Assembly (NCBI RefSeq): GCF_020731285.1
Contig: NZ_JAJFOW010000021.1
Coordinates: 1 to 64,000, forward strand
Direction: 5' to 3'
Source: Cohnella baijiui
GTDB taxonomy: Bacteria > Bacillota > Bacilli > Paenibacillales > Paenibacillaceae
DNA: 64,000 bases
Shown: piece after piece, positions 25,543-34,488 of the stretch
Position numbering within the stretch: the first letter of the stretch is position 1
How the letters are laid out: each line of letters begins with the position of its first letter
Program-made: the position numbers and the translations under genes
The notes under the pieces: model-generated
The model's database searches: none
What the model was told of the DNA's origin: nothing
What the model saw: the letters and a program-made list of their open reading frames with translations, nothing else

Positions 25543-26121
25543 TCAATCGAAGATCGAAAGCGTGACCTTCGCGATGTCCTCTAGAACCGACGGATCCGAA
25601 ACGGTTTTAGCGGTCACCGTTAATCCCCCTTGGGCGTTGTGCAAATATCGCGCCAGCGCCATCAAATCCGAATGTCGCTTGGGGATATCCCCCTGTTCCT
25701 TAGCACGAAGCAATGCCTGGTAATAAGCGAGTTCGCTGCGTGTTCTTTCCTTTTCGATAAATTCGGCAATCTCGGGATCGTGCGGGGCGAGTTCGACGGA
25801 AGTATTGAACATGAAGCATCCCTTTTTGCATTCCGAGCGGGCGAGGTCGTCAAGCAAATCGCGAAACACCTTGACGATCGCTTCTTTTCCCGAAGCCGTT
25901 TGTTCAAGTGTAGAAATCACCGTGCTTTGGCGCACATAATTCCGAAGCGACGCTAAAAATAAATCCCGCTTGCCTCCATAAGCGTTATAAAGACTTTGAG
26001 CCTTGACCCCGAGATGTTGCACCAAATCCTGAATCGATGTGCCTTCATAACCATGCTGCCAGAAGTAATCCGTCGCTTTATCAAGAACCTCCGTCATATC
26101 GAACTCTTTGCGCCTGGACAA
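25543..26121 (-). CDS. TetR/AcrR family transcriptional regulator
   Basis: A 192-residue repressor-type protein. The start used here is TTG 26121, because GGGAGGG at 26128-26134 is correctly spaced for it. This gives MSRRKEFDMTEVLDKATDYF, the usual TetR opening. The helix-turn-helix is GTSIQDLVQHLGVKAQSLYNAYGGKRDLF. The C-terminal ligand domain contains CKKGCFMFNTSVELAPHDPE, with two nearby Cys residues in a position used by the redox- or electrophile-sensing YxaF/LmrA-like group. It probably represses the MFS exporter downstream. The other candidate starts (GTG 26136, ATG 26127) lack a spaced ribosome binding site. Confidence 0.88.
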   Translation of the reverse strand: MSRRKEFDMTEVLDKATDYFWQHGYEGTSIQDLVQHLGVKAQSLYNAYGGKRDLFLASLRNYVRQSTVISTLEQTASGKEAIVKVFRDLLDDLARSECKKGCFMFNTSVELAPHDPEIAEFIEKERTRSELAYYQALLRAKEQGDIPKRHSDLMALARYLHNAQGGLTVTAKTVSDPSVLEDIAKVTLSIFD

Positions 26122-26207
26122 GATCATCCCTCCCACCAGAATAAGGTAGCATTACTTTAATGACTATTCAAGAAAAATTGAGAAATCAGGTTCGTTTGCG
26201 ATCGGCA

Positions 26208-26717
26208 TTAGGAACCGGGTCCGCGGCTTCTGCGCGCCAACAGCCAAGCGGCAGCGAGCGCCAACAGGAGCAATCCCGCCGCGCCGCCGAACCACGCGCC
26301 CGTATGGGAACGTACTCGTTCGCGCAAGGCGGTCATCGGCGTGCCTTTGCCCCCGGCATACTCCCCCTCGTAAGCGCATTCGACGTAGCTGCCGGAATCC
26401 GTCCGCACCGCGATCGCCTGCCGCATATCTTTTTCTTGAATGGCGAAATACGGCGTCCCCTTCGGAAACGTATTCGAAAAGTTGCCGGCATACGTGCCCT
26501 CGCGGTCGGAGTAGCGCGTGACTTCGCCGATCCGATCGCCGATCCGGTCCGGCTCCACCAAGGTATCCGTTACCCGGTAGAGATGGCCGTCATAGACGAC
26601 GAAGCGGAAAGCCCAGTCCGCCGAAGCCGTCGGCGCTTGCGCCAAAAACAACAGGCATACTCCCATCAACCCCAAACGGATGATCCCCCCAAGCAGCGAA
26701 CGAAACTGTCTCCTCAT
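26208..26717 (-). CDS. Secreted, membrane-tethered hypothetical protein
   Basis: A 169-residue protein. ATG 26717 follows GAGGAGGAAG at good spacing, although the frame is open to 26819. A signal peptide (GIIRLGLMGVCLLFLAQAPTASA) is followed by an external domain rich in aromatic and acidic residues (DWAFRFVVYDGHLYRVTDT, GTYAGNFSNTFPKGTPYF). A C-terminal helix (GAAGLLLLALAAAWLLA) with an arginine-rich tail follows, so it spans the membrane with its domain outside. No cysteines or catalytic motifs stand out. It is divergent from the membrane gene at 26939. Function not recognised. Confidence 0.75.
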   Translation of the reverse strand: MRRQFRSLLGGIIRLGLMGVCLLFLAQAPTASADWAFRFVVYDGHLYRVTDTLVEPDRIGDRIGEVTRYSDREGTYAGNFSNTFPKGTPYFAIQEKDMRQAIAVRTDSGSYVECAYEGEYAGGKGTPMTALRERVRSHTGAWFGGAAGLLLLALAAAWLLARRSRGPGS

Positions 26718-26938
26718 TCCAGCTTCCTCCTCGTCCAATCCGATCGAAGGGGCGCGAACCGCACCCTCGCGTCCCAGCGCCGGTTGGAGCAAAATGCTCC
26801 CTTCAGCTAGGTTCTTCACCCGCAGGTGGAATCGCCCTCAAACCGTCACTTCTAAGACGCACCGGCACCTTCAAGGTTGCAAAAATTCCAATATACTGGG
26901 AGTATCTCAACCCCATTCCTTGAACAGGAGGTCTCCGC

Positions 26939-28024
26939 ATGGTCTGGAAAAACGCAGTCTCATCCCGTTCCTTCCTCCGCTTCCTCCTCGTCGCCGCCTT
27001 CATCGTGGCCGCTGATACGCTGATCGCCCGCGCGCTGCCGAACGGCCCGGAGGACGATCGCCTGCTCGGGTACGCCATCTTGTTCGACTTCATGCTCGTC
27101 ATCCCGCTCGCTTATTGGTTTCTCGTCGCCCGCCGGCCGGGCGCAAAAAAGTCCCGCGTGCTGCTGCTTCCCGCCGCCGGCGCCGCGGCGGCCTGGTTCA
27201 TCCTGCCCACCGCGATGCGGGGGACCGTGTGGCGGACCGCTTGGTACGTCGAGCTCTTGATCATTGCCGTAGAGGCAGCTGTCGTCTTCTACGAAATGCG
27301 TGTCGTTTACCTGATCGTCCGCAGCTTCCTTCAGGCGAGACGGGCACAGCCGGATACAGCAGAGGCGCTGCGTGAAGCCGTCGAGCGAACGGCCGGCATC
27401 GGCAAACTCGCCTCGATTTGGCTGCACGACATTCTGATGGTTTACTACCTCGTCTTCTCGTGGAGACGCCGTAAGCCCGTCTCGGCCGATGAACCGCACG
27501 CGTTTTCGTATCACAGGCACAACAACCACGGCCTGATCCTCGCCATCGTGACGAAGATCCTCGTTTTCGAAGCGGTCGGCGTACACTGGGTTGCGGCGTT
27601 GTGGTCGCCCATCGCGGCATGGATTCTGACGGCGGCCAGCGCCTGGATGATCGCCTGGCTGTGGGCGGATTACCGCGCTTCGGTCCTGCAGCCGGTTCGC
27701 ATCCAAGGCGACCGCCTCCGGCTGCGCTACGGCCTTCGCATACAGGCGGACGTCCCGCTGCGTCGGATCGCGGCCGTGGAGCCGGTTGCGCCGGATACGA
27801 AGCTCGATCTCGGCATGCGCCGCATCTCGGCCGAGCCGGTGTTCGGCCAGTCGAACGTCCGCGTGACTTTGCGCGCGCCGCTGCGCGTTTCCGGCTTTTT
27901 CTTTTTGCCCCGGGAGGTGATCTACTTGTACCTCTCCCTGGATCATCCCCGCGCCTTTGAAGCTGCGGTGCGTGAGGTGGCCGGTACCGAGATCGAGGCG
28001 GGCGAAAAGGCGGACACGGTTTGA
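26939..28024 (+). CDS. Polytopic membrane protein of unknown function
   Basis: A 361-residue protein starting at ATG 26939 behind AGGAGG. Six or seven hydrophobic segments fall in three clusters: about 10-70, 85-130 and 200-245. The last 110 residues form a cytosolic beta-rich domain (VRIQGDRLRLRYGLRIQADVP, then strands ending VIYLYLSLDHPRAFE) that resembles the PH-like domains of bacterial membrane proteins. No enzyme motif is visible. The -35 box of the next promoter overlaps its stop codon. Confidence 0.72.
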   Translation: MVWKNAVSSRSFLRFLLVAAFIVAADTLIARALPNGPEDDRLLGYAILFDFMLVIPLAYWFLVARRPGAKKSRVLLLPAAGAAAAWFILPTAMRGTVWRTAWYVELLIIAVEAAVVFYEMRVVYLIVRSFLQARRAQPDTAEALREAVERTAGIGKLASIWLHDILMVYYLVFSWRRRKPVSADEPHAFSYHRHNNHGLILAIVTKILVFEAVGVHWVAALWSPIAAWILTAASAWMIAWLWADYRASVLQPVRIQGDRLRLRYGLRIQADVPLRRIAAVEPVAPDTKLDLGMRRISAEPVFGQSNVRVTLRAPLRVSGFFFLPREVIYLYLSLDHPRAFEAAVREVAGTEIEAGEKADTV

Positions 28025-28049
28025 TACGATGGTCCGATCGGGTTATGAT
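28021..28049 (+). promoter_or_regulatory. Sigma-A promoter for the second nitroreductase
   Basis: TTGATA at 28021-28026 (overlapping the preceding stop codon) and TATGAT at 28044-28049 are 17 bases apart, 69 bases upstream of ATG 28118. Confidence 0.65.
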
Positions 28050-28117
28050 TCGGTAGAGGGCGGAGAGGATCATTCCGAATCGCAGCCTCGAGGAAATCAG
28101 GCAGGAGGCAACATTCC

Positions 28118-28690
28118 ATGGACATTTTCGAAGCTATCAAGGGCCGCCGCAGCATCGGTAAAGTCAAATCCGATCCGGTCCCCCGCGAGCTCGTCGAGCA
28201 AATCATCGAGGCGGCCGTCTGGGCACCCAATCACTTTCATACGGAACCGTGGAAATTCGTCGTCATGACCGGCGAAGGCCGCCGCACATTGGGCCGCGCC
28301 TACGCGGACATCGCGGCGGAAGGCTGGGCGGCCGATATGCCGGCCGACGAGCGGGCCGACCGGATCGCCCGCGAGGAAGCGAAGGCGTTCCGCTCGCCGG
28401 TCGTCGTCGCGGCCATTAGCGCGCCGACCGGCGAGCCGCGCGCGATCCTCGCGGAGGAGCGAGCCGCCGCCCATGCCGCGGTGCAAAATCTGCTGCTCGC
28501 CGCCCACGCGCTCGGTCTGGGCGCGGTATGGCGGACGGGGGAGCCGGCTTACCACCCGAAGATGCAGGCGGCGTTCGGTCTGGAGGGCCAGGAGGAGGTC
28601 GTCGGCCTGGTCTACCTCGGCTATCCCGACATGACGCCGGCACCGGCGAAGCGCGTACCCGGCACGGAAAAGACCGTCTGGCTCGCGTAG
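28118..28690 (+). CDS. Nitroreductase family protein (YdjA/RutE-like)
   Basis: A 190-residue FMN-dependent reductase of the short YdjA-like branch. It has IKGRRSIGKVKSDPVP with the FMN-contacting Arg pair, AVWAPNHFHTEPWKFVVM, a central helix ending LLLAAHALGLGAVWRTG, and GLVYLGYPD. ATG 28118 is preceded by GGAGG. It differs strongly from the nitroreductase at 3607. A promoter lies directly upstream, so it is a separate unit. Physiological substrate unknown. Confidence 0.9.
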   Translation: MDIFEAIKGRRSIGKVKSDPVPRELVEQIIEAAVWAPNHFHTEPWKFVVMTGEGRRTLGRAYADIAAEGWAADMPADERADRIAREEAKAFRSPVVVAAISAPTGEPRAILAEERAAAHAAVQNLLLAAHALGLGAVWRTGEPAYHPKMQAAFGLEGQEEVVGLVYLGYPDMTPAPAKRVPGTEKTVWLA

Positions 28691-28951
28691 CCGGACGGTC
28701 CGTCGGTCATCTTTATGCTTGACCGCGCTTGAACGCATGACCGCACGGCAGACCGGCCGCGCGATGTTTGACGGCAGAACGGCATGCCTGCAGGGCAGAA
28801 CCCTGCGACCAGGAGCCAGCCCCCAAGACGTTTCCTTGCCATCCCCATGGCTGGAAGCGTCTTTTTTTGTCGCGTCCGGGCCTGCATGAACCTGCCGGAG
28901 GCGGCGCAACTTATGGGAACGCGGAAGGTTAGGTTGGAGGGGGAGCGAATC

Positions 28952-29887
28952 ATGACGCGGGTATTGACCATTATGGTTGCGGGCGTAGCCCTTATCGCGC
29001 TGCTGTTGATCGCGATCAGTCTGTACTTGTACCGTCTAGGCGTCGGCCGCAACCCCAAGGCGTTTCTTCGCACGGACCCGAATATGCCGCAGTTGGAGGA
29101 GAGCGCCTGGGAAGCGACACAGCGCTGGTACGAAAGCCAGCCGTTCGAGGACGTCGAGATCCGCTCCGAGGACGATCTTCATCTGCGCGGGCACTTTCTC
29201 CCGGCTGACCGTCCTACGGATAAGGTAGCCATTCTGGCTCACGGCTACTCGGGCCAAGGCGAAGACATGGCGGCTTTCGCCCATCTGTACCACGAATCCG
29301 GCTACCACGTGCTGATGCCGGACAACCGCGGACACGGCCACAGCGACGGCACCTACATCGGCTTCGGCTGGCATGACCGCAAAGATTATTTGCGCTGGAT
29401 CGACTACGTGGTCGAGCGGATCGGCGAGCAGGTTCAAATCGTGCTGCACGGCGTATCGATGGGTGGCGGCACCGTCCTCATGGTCTGCGGAGAAACGCTC
29501 CCCGAGCAGGTCAAATGCATCATTTCCGACTGCGCCTATAGCTCGGTTACCGGCATCCTGAGCTATCATTTGAAGCAAATGTTCAAATTGCCGTCGTTTC
29601 CCTTCATCCCATTAACCAGTCTCATCTGCAAGCTGAGGGCCGGCTTTTTTTTCGGGGAAGCTTCTGCCCTCCGGCAAATCCGCCGGGCGCGCAAGCCGAT
29701 TCTTTTCATCCACGGGGACTGCGACACGTTCGTTCCGACGAAGATGGTGGAGCAGCTGTTCGAGGCGGCCTCCGGCGAAAAACAAAAGCTGATCGTCCCG
29801 AACGCGCAGCACGGCATGTCGTTCGTCACCGACCCGGACGGCTATCGCAATACGGTGTTGGGCTTTATCCGCCGGTATGTGGTTTGA
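28952..29887 (+). CDS. Membrane-anchored alpha/beta hydrolase
   Basis: A 311-residue serine hydrolase with one N-terminal helix (residues 5-27). The oxyanion strand is ILAHGYSGQGEDM and the nucleophile is Ser169 in GVSMGG. The likely acid is Asp258 in HGDCDTFVP and the base is His287 in NAQHGMS. This is the YfhR/Bem46-like layout; the substrate is unknown. The start ATG 28952 follows GGAGGGGGAG, which decides against the longer frame from 28784. Its last 23 bases overlap the end of the convergent membrane glycosyltransferase-like gene. Confidence 0.9.
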   Translation: MTRVLTIMVAGVALIALLLIAISLYLYRLGVGRNPKAFLRTDPNMPQLEESAWEATQRWYESQPFEDVEIRSEDDLHLRGHFLPADRPTDKVAILAHGYSGQGEDMAAFAHLYHESGYHVLMPDNRGHGHSDGTYIGFGWHDRKDYLRWIDYVVERIGEQVQIVLHGVSMGGGTVLMVCGETLPEQVKCIISDCAYSSVTGILSYHLKQMFKLPSFPFIPLTSLICKLRAGFFFGEASALRQIRRARKPILFIHGDCDTFVPTKMVEQLFEAASGEKQKLIVPNAQHGMSFVTDPDGYRNTVLGFIRRYVV

Positions 29888-31427
29888 CGACCCGGTAAAG
29901 CTTCCAGTAGCCGCCGAACGTCATCTCCAGCGCCGCCCAATCCGCTCCTTCTTCGTAAAGGCGCGGGTAACGTTGATTAATGGCGTCAAGGGTCAGCACG
30001 GCTTGCGGATTGGGCAGCAGCACATATCCGGCTTGGCTCTTCGCCGGATCCTCCAGCGATTCGGCGAAGTCGCGGTCGCTCGTCACGATGAAGCGCCGCG
30101 GGCGGTCGCTGTCCATGACGATCCGGAAGCTGCTGAACGAATCCGTGAGGACGAGCCCTTTCGGCGCCCGATCGTTCAAATAGGCGGCGACCTGCTTGCC
30201 CGCCTGCTGCTCGGCGTACAGCTTGCTGCGGTGAAACGCCTCGTATTCGTCGGATGCAACCTTGGGGTCGGTCATGAGCAGCCCCATCACGGCCGCGCTG
30301 GCGAGGAAGCCCAGCAGCAGAACGACCGTCCCCGTCCGGCGCAGCTTCAATTGGCCGATCTCGTACGGGAGCCAGGCAGCCAACACCGGAAACGGGTACA
30401 GATAGTACCGGATCCAGGCCGCCGATCCTCCTTTCAGAAGCAGCCCGTACTGCATGGCCGGAATCGACAGCACGAGCGCAAGCAGCACGGCGGTGTCTAC
30501 GCGGAACAGCCTGCGCTCGACGAGCCGCAGAAGCAGGACGAGCAGCAGCGGGATGCTGAAGTAGGACAGCCTGTGTCCGACGAAGAGGGCCGTCTCCCAC
30601 GGATGGCCTGCCAGCTTGGCGAAGACGGGATTGTCTTTGATCAACTCGGCCTGTCCCAGGTTGCTGTAGGACGAGGTGAGGAAGTATAGCGGGTCGCCCA
30701 TGATCGTAGCGTTGAAAAAAATCCAGAGCAGCCCCGAAAAGACGACCGGCGCGAGCACCAGCATCCACGTCCCCTCCGTCTCGTGCCAGCGCTCCCGCCG
30801 GCTCTCCTCGCTCCGGCGCCAAATCCACAGGCCGACGGCCAGCGCGACGCCCATCCCGAACGTGACCGTCTCGTACCGCGTCCAGAACGCCAGCGCCAGC
30901 GCGAAGGCGACGACGAGCAGCGGACGAACTTCCGCCTTCGCCATCCATTGCAGCAGATAAACGACGCAAAGCTGCACGAAGCTGACGAAGACGGCTTCGG
31001 TGAGACCGTTTGCCCCGTAGTAAAACATATACGGGTTCAGCGCGTAGAGGAGCGCGAACAGCAGACTGACGCTCCGGCGCAGCCCGAAGACGAGACCGGC
31101 CCGCATGAGAAGCGCCGCGGACCAAGCCGTGAACAGGCTGCTGAGCAGGACGGCCGCGAGTCCCGACGAAGCCAGCGGCTTGTAGATCGGGTAGAAGATC
31201 AGCGGAACCAACTCGAGCACGCTCGGCAGCGGATTCCACACGAAGCCGATGTTGGCGAGCGCCGGAAAACGGCTGTACAGCACGTAGAAAGCGTTCGCCA
31301 CGCGGCTCGAGGCATCGCCGGACATAAAGCCGTAGATGTGCGCCAAATAATAGCCCGTCCCCAGCTCCAGCACGAAGACGAGGAGGAAGACCAGGCGGGG
31401 CCAGCGGCTTTGGATCGGAGTGGTCAT
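29865..31427 (-). CDS. Polytopic glycosyltransferase-like membrane protein (GT39/ArnT-like)
   Basis: About 520 residues with 10-12 hydrophobic helices and a C-terminal soluble domain (about 390-520). An early luminal loop after helix 1 reads HIYGFMSGDASSRVANAFY, with the acidic residue expected in GT-C enzymes. RYETVTFG and GGSAAWIRYYLYPFP are typical polyprenyl-linked sugar transferase loops. The frame also allows a start at 31439. It is the last gene of a minus-strand operon behind the MshEN-GT2 gene, 40 bases after that stop. It probably adds or extends sugars on a lipid-linked or surface glycan; the acceptor is unknown. Confidence 0.75.
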   Translation of the reverse strand: MTTPIQSRWPRLVFLLVFVLELGTGYYLAHIYGFMSGDASSRVANAFYVLYSRFPALANIGFVWNPLPSVLELVPLIFYPIYKPLASSGLAAVLLSSLFTAWSAALLMRAGLVFGLRRSVSLLFALLYALNPYMFYYGANGLTEAVFVSFVQLCVVYLLQWMAKAEVRPLLVVAFALALAFWTRYETVTFGMGVALAVGLWIWRRSEESRRERWHETEGTWMLVLAPVVFSGLLWIFFNATIMGDPLYFLTSSYSNLGQAELIKDNPVFAKLAGHPWETALFVGHRLSYFSIPLLLVLLLRLVERRLFRVDTAVLLALVLSIPAMQYGLLLKGGSAAWIRYYLYPFPVLAAWLPYEIGQLKLRRTGTVVLLLGFLASAAVMGLLMTDPKVASDEYEAFHRSKLYAEQQAGKQVAAYLNDRAPKGLVLTDSFSSFRIVMDSDRPRRFIVTSDRDFAESLEDPAKSQAGYVLLPNPQAVLTLDAINQRYPRLYEEGADWAALEMTFGGYWKLYRVVKPHTGG

Positions 31428-31467
31428 AAAAGCCCCCATTTTCGCCTGAAGCAGGCCTTGATTTTCG

Positions 31468-33786
31468 TTAGAGCGACGTCTGTCCCGGCATTCCCGCGGG
31501 CGGTTCTTCGCCGGTCAGGCCGTGCGTCGTTTTTTCCCAGTAGAAGGGCTTGGTGATTAGCTGAATGCCGGCTTTGACCGCCGCGATGCTGATCAGCACC
31601 CAGTAGACCGGCGTCAGCAGCGTGTATTTGACAAGGGAGAATGAAAATGTTTTGTCTTCGGCAAGGCGCATTTCCTTGGTTACCCAATAGAATCCTGCGG
31701 TCTGGCTGTAGATGAACAGGAAGTTGCCCACGAACAGTTCGACGGCGGCAAAGTAATAGACCGGTCCGGGGAAGAACATCGGGATGAACGACAGCTTGGC
31801 GCCGTACCAGAGCAGGATCATGAGCCAGAACACGGGATTGAGCAGCGGCAGCATCGGCGTGGCGAACACCATGACCTGAAAGCCGAGAAAGCCCTTCGTC
31901 CCGAGGTCCCGCCACAGGCGCAGCGGATGGCGCATATGGACGAGCCAAGTCTGCATGTAGCCCTTGATCCAACGCGAGCGTTGGCGGATCCAGTTGCCGT
32001 AGCGGCTGTTGGCCTCCTCCCACGTGCGGGAGTCCACGATGGCCGTGTTGTAGCCTTCCTTGTACAGCCGGATGCCCAGATCCGCGTCTTCGGTCACGTT
32101 GTACGGGTCCCAGGCGTTGATTTCCTTCAAGGCCTTCATCTTGAAATGGTTGGACGTGCCGCCGAGCGGAATCGGGATATCGAGCTGCATGACGCCGGGA
32201 AGCAGCAGCTCGAACCACATGCTGTACTCGTGGGTAAACCAGCGGGTCAGCATATTCTGCTCGCTGTTGAAGTAGTTCAGCTTGGCCTGGATGCAGCAGC
32301 ACTCGGGCGGACTGCTTTGGAAGGCCAGATGGACCTTCTTGAGCTGGTCGGGATCGGGCCGGTCCTCCGCGTCGTAGATGACCACGTATTCCCCGCGCGC
32401 GCGGATCAAGCCGTAGTTGCAAGCCTTGGGCTTCGTCTTCGGCAGGCTGTGCGGAATGACGAGCACCGTGTAGTAGGAAGGCAGCTTCATCGACCGGAGC
32501 AGCTCTTGCGCTTCGACGTCGTCCTCCTCGATGAGCAGGCGGACGTCGAGCTTCGCCTTCGGATAATCGAGGCGCTCGATGTTGCGCAGCAGATGCGGAA
32601 TGACGTTGCTCTCTTTGTACATCGGCACGAGGATCGTATACACCGGCAGCTCGCGCTCGTCGACGGCGGCGATCTCTTCGGGCGCAAACCGCAGTTGGGC
32701 GCCGCGCTTCGTTCCGAACAGAATGATCGCAAACTTGATGACGGACATCGTAAAATAGACGAGCTGGACGGCGATATTCAGGACGATAAGCGTCCAGAGC
32801 CAGTTCCACGCCAAACAGCCCGCCAATACGAACAGGACGGCGAACAAGACGACTTTCTGACGACGGGTAAAGGTGACGTGCGCCGAATTTTCCGGCTTTT
32901 CGGCGATCAGTTTCGAAGTGCTTTCCTGCATCAGCTCCGCTTCATAGACGGACTTCCAGAAAAACTCCATCTCGCCGGCCGTAGCCAGTACTTGTTCGAC
33001 CGGCATGCCCAAGTACGCTTCGACGGCGCTGCGCCGTTCGTCGTCCAGCGGCTCGCTCACGGCGAGGAGGATGCGGTTCGCGTACCGGTGCACGACGATC
33101 GCGCCGAACGAGCGGGCCATCGCTTCGGGCAGTTGGAGCTGGGCGTCGAGACTGATTTCCGTTCCGATCCGCCCGATGCCGTGCTGCGTCGCGATGGCGC
33201 GGTACAGCTGCCCGGGCTCCAGCATCTGGAGGGAGAGCAGGATGTCGCCCAGCAAGCCTCCGCTTTTTTGTTGAAAAGAGAGGGCTCTGTCGAGCTGCTC
33301 CTGCGTGATATGCCCGGCATCCACCAGCATGTCGCCGAGCCGGCCTTTGGGCGGCTCGGCGCTGAAGAACGGCCGAAGCCGATCCTCGGTCGCAAAGCCC
33401 ATATCGAGCAAAATATCGCCGAGCCGCCCGCCGTAATCCCGCTGCCGTGTCATCGCCGCGTCCAGCTGCGCCCGCGTGACGACGCGTTCATGGACGAGAC
33501 GGTCCCCCAGCCGGGCGCGGGGCGCGTCGGCAACGGACGCGTCGGCGGAGGCCGCGGGCGGATTCGTCTGCGCTGTGCGCAACTGGACGATGCGTCCTCG
33601 CGTATCCGCGATCTGCCGCTCCAGATCCTTCGCATCCAGATCCATTCGCAGGAGACGGCCGGCATGGTCGGCCTTCACCCGCTCCAGCTCCTGGCGTGCC
33701 GACGCCAGGGCGGCCGCCTCCTGCGCCAGTCGCTTGCGCGTCTTGCTCAGGCGCAGGCCCCGAAAAGCAAGTCGAAGTCGTTTCAT
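31468..33786 (-). CDS. GT2 glycosyltransferase with N-terminal MshEN-type c-di-GMP-binding repeats
   Basis: A 772-residue protein. A coiled coil (1-75) precedes four MshEN/GspE-N-like repeats at about 92, 121, 149 and 178. The third (RLGDMLVDAGHITQEQLDRA...Q) matches the c-di-GMP-binding consensus fully, while the others have lost single Gly or Gln positions. Two helices lie at 310-357. A processive GT2 domain follows, with DAED at 472-475, TED at 565-567 and QRSRW at 602-606, then four C-terminal helices. NfrB-like proteins combine the same modules in the opposite order. A glycan synthase switched by c-di-GMP is the likely role. It overlaps the upstream gene by ATGA. Confidence 0.85.
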   Translation of the reverse strand: MKRLRLAFRGLRLSKTRKRLAQEAAALASARQELERVKADHAGRLLRMDLDAKDLERQIADTRGRIVQLRTAQTNPPAASADASVADAPRARLGDRLVHERVVTRAQLDAAMTRQRDYGGRLGDILLDMGFATEDRLRPFFSAEPPKGRLGDMLVDAGHITQEQLDRALSFQQKSGGLLGDILLSLQMLEPGQLYRAIATQHGIGRIGTEISLDAQLQLPEAMARSFGAIVVHRYANRILLAVSEPLDDERRSAVEAYLGMPVEQVLATAGEMEFFWKSVYEAELMQESTSKLIAEKPENSAHVTFTRRQKVVLFAVLFVLAGCLAWNWLWTLIVLNIAVQLVYFTMSVIKFAIILFGTKRGAQLRFAPEEIAAVDERELPVYTILVPMYKESNVIPHLLRNIERLDYPKAKLDVRLLIEEDDVEAQELLRSMKLPSYYTVLVIPHSLPKTKPKACNYGLIRARGEYVVIYDAEDRPDPDQLKKVHLAFQSSPPECCCIQAKLNYFNSEQNMLTRWFTHEYSMWFELLLPGVMQLDIPIPLGGTSNHFKMKALKEINAWDPYNVTEDADLGIRLYKEGYNTAIVDSRTWEEANSRYGNWIRQRSRWIKGYMQTWLVHMRHPLRLWRDLGTKGFLGFQVMVFATPMLPLLNPVFWLMILLWYGAKLSFIPMFFPGPVYYFAAVELFVGNFLFIYSQTAGFYWVTKEMRLAEDKTFSFSLVKYTLLTPVYWVLISIAAVKAGIQLITKPFYWEKTTHGLTGEEPPAGMPGQTSL

Positions 33787-34019
33787 TCGTCGATCAATCG
33801 CCTCTCTTCGGCGAGCGCCGCTATCAGCGCTTCCCGGATCCTCTCGTTCCGCTCGGCGCGCCGGCGGCGTTCGGCCTCGAAGGCTTCTTCTTCCGAAGCG
33901 ATCGATCGCTTCACGTCCTCGAACTCGGTGCGGAACATCTCGAGCGCCTCTTCCACGCTCCCGGGGTCGTACCCGATGAGGGCATACCGGTGCCTGCGGA
34001 CGGCCCGCTTTTGTCTCAT
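33783..34019 (-). CDS. Small charged coiled-coil protein heading the glycosyltransferase operon
   Basis: A 78-residue protein from ATG 34019, behind GAGGAG (11-base spacing); the frame is open to 34073. It has a basic start (MRQKRAVRRHRYALIGYDP) followed by a long acidic/basic helix rich in Glu and Arg (EEAFEAERRRRAERNERIRE). It has no membrane segment or enzyme motif. The gene overlaps the GT2 gene by four bases, which points to translational coupling and a physical partnership with its N-terminal coiled coil. The opening resembles DivIVA/GpsB-like membrane-binding starts only loosely. Confidence 0.65.
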   Translation of the reverse strand: MRQKRAVRRHRYALIGYDPGSVEEALEMFRTEFEDVKRSIASEEEAFEAERRRRAERNERIREALIAALAEERRLIDE

Positions 34020-34112
34020 CGAAGCTTCATCTCCTCGCAGGAAAAGATAAGGGAGCACGCCTAAACCTATCAATATGGAAAGTTTACCCCATGAAAGACG
34101 GCGGCGAATAGC

Positions 34113-34147
34113 AAAAAACAGAGCCGCTCCAAATCGGAGCGGCTCTG
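34113..34147 (-). terminator. Strong terminator for the 50-residue gene
   Basis: CAGAGCCGCTCC at 34119-34130 and GGAGCGGCTCTG at 34136-34147 form a perfect 12-bp stem. On the minus strand TTTTTT follows. It separates the small gene from the glycosyltransferase operon. Confidence 0.92.
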
Positions 34148-34166
34148 TCGCATGGCAGGGCGATTT

Positions 34167-34319
34167 TCAGGAGGAGGCGGTCTCTTCCCGGTCTGCTTGC
34201 TCGTAAGCAATCAAGGTCACCTCGTGACCGTTCGTCTCGCGCAGGCGCTGCTCGAGCTGGCGGATCCGTTCGACGTCTTCCTGCGGGAGGCTGGCAAAGC
34301 GGTAAGGCTCGGTTTGCAT
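34167..34319 (-). CDS. Small hypothetical protein (50 residues)
   Basis: Begins MQTEPYRFASLPQEDVERIR and continues as one amphipathic helix (QLEQRLRETNGHEVTLIAYE) with an acidic tail. AAAGGAG lies 12 bases upstream of ATG 34319, and a strong terminator lies directly downstream, which supports a real gene despite its size. It has no membrane segment. It is a cytosolic helical peptide of unknown function, divergent from the MarR gene. Confidence 0.6.
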   Translation of the reverse strand: MQTEPYRFASLPQEDVERIRQLEQRLRETNGHEVTLIAYEQADREETASS

Positions 34320-34408
34320 GCGTCGATCGCGCTCCTTTATCGGGTCGTCTCGTATCTTTCCCAATTAGTATGGTTGCGGGAAAGCCGGTTCATTCACAGA
34401 ACGGACAT

Positions 34409-34470
34409 TTGACGTTCGCGCTTGGCCTTTGATATAGTTCATCTGTAGAACCATTCGCCTATGAAACTAT
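34409..34470 (+). promoter_or_regulatory. Promoter and MarR-type dyad of the MMPL operon
   Basis: TTGACG (34409-34414) and TATAGT (34433-34438) are 18 bases apart. ATAGTTCAT at 34434-34442 and ATGAAACTAT at 34461-34470 form an imperfect inverted repeat over the -10 box and start site, suited to autorepression by the MarR protein encoded next. Confidence 0.6.
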
Positions 34471-34488
34471 CTATGAGAAGGTGAGACC

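Noticed and set aside
31424..34064. Long plus- and minus-strand frames over the GT2 gene (461 and 707 codons)
   Set aside because: Shadow frames of the MshEN-GT2 coding sequence; no domain features.
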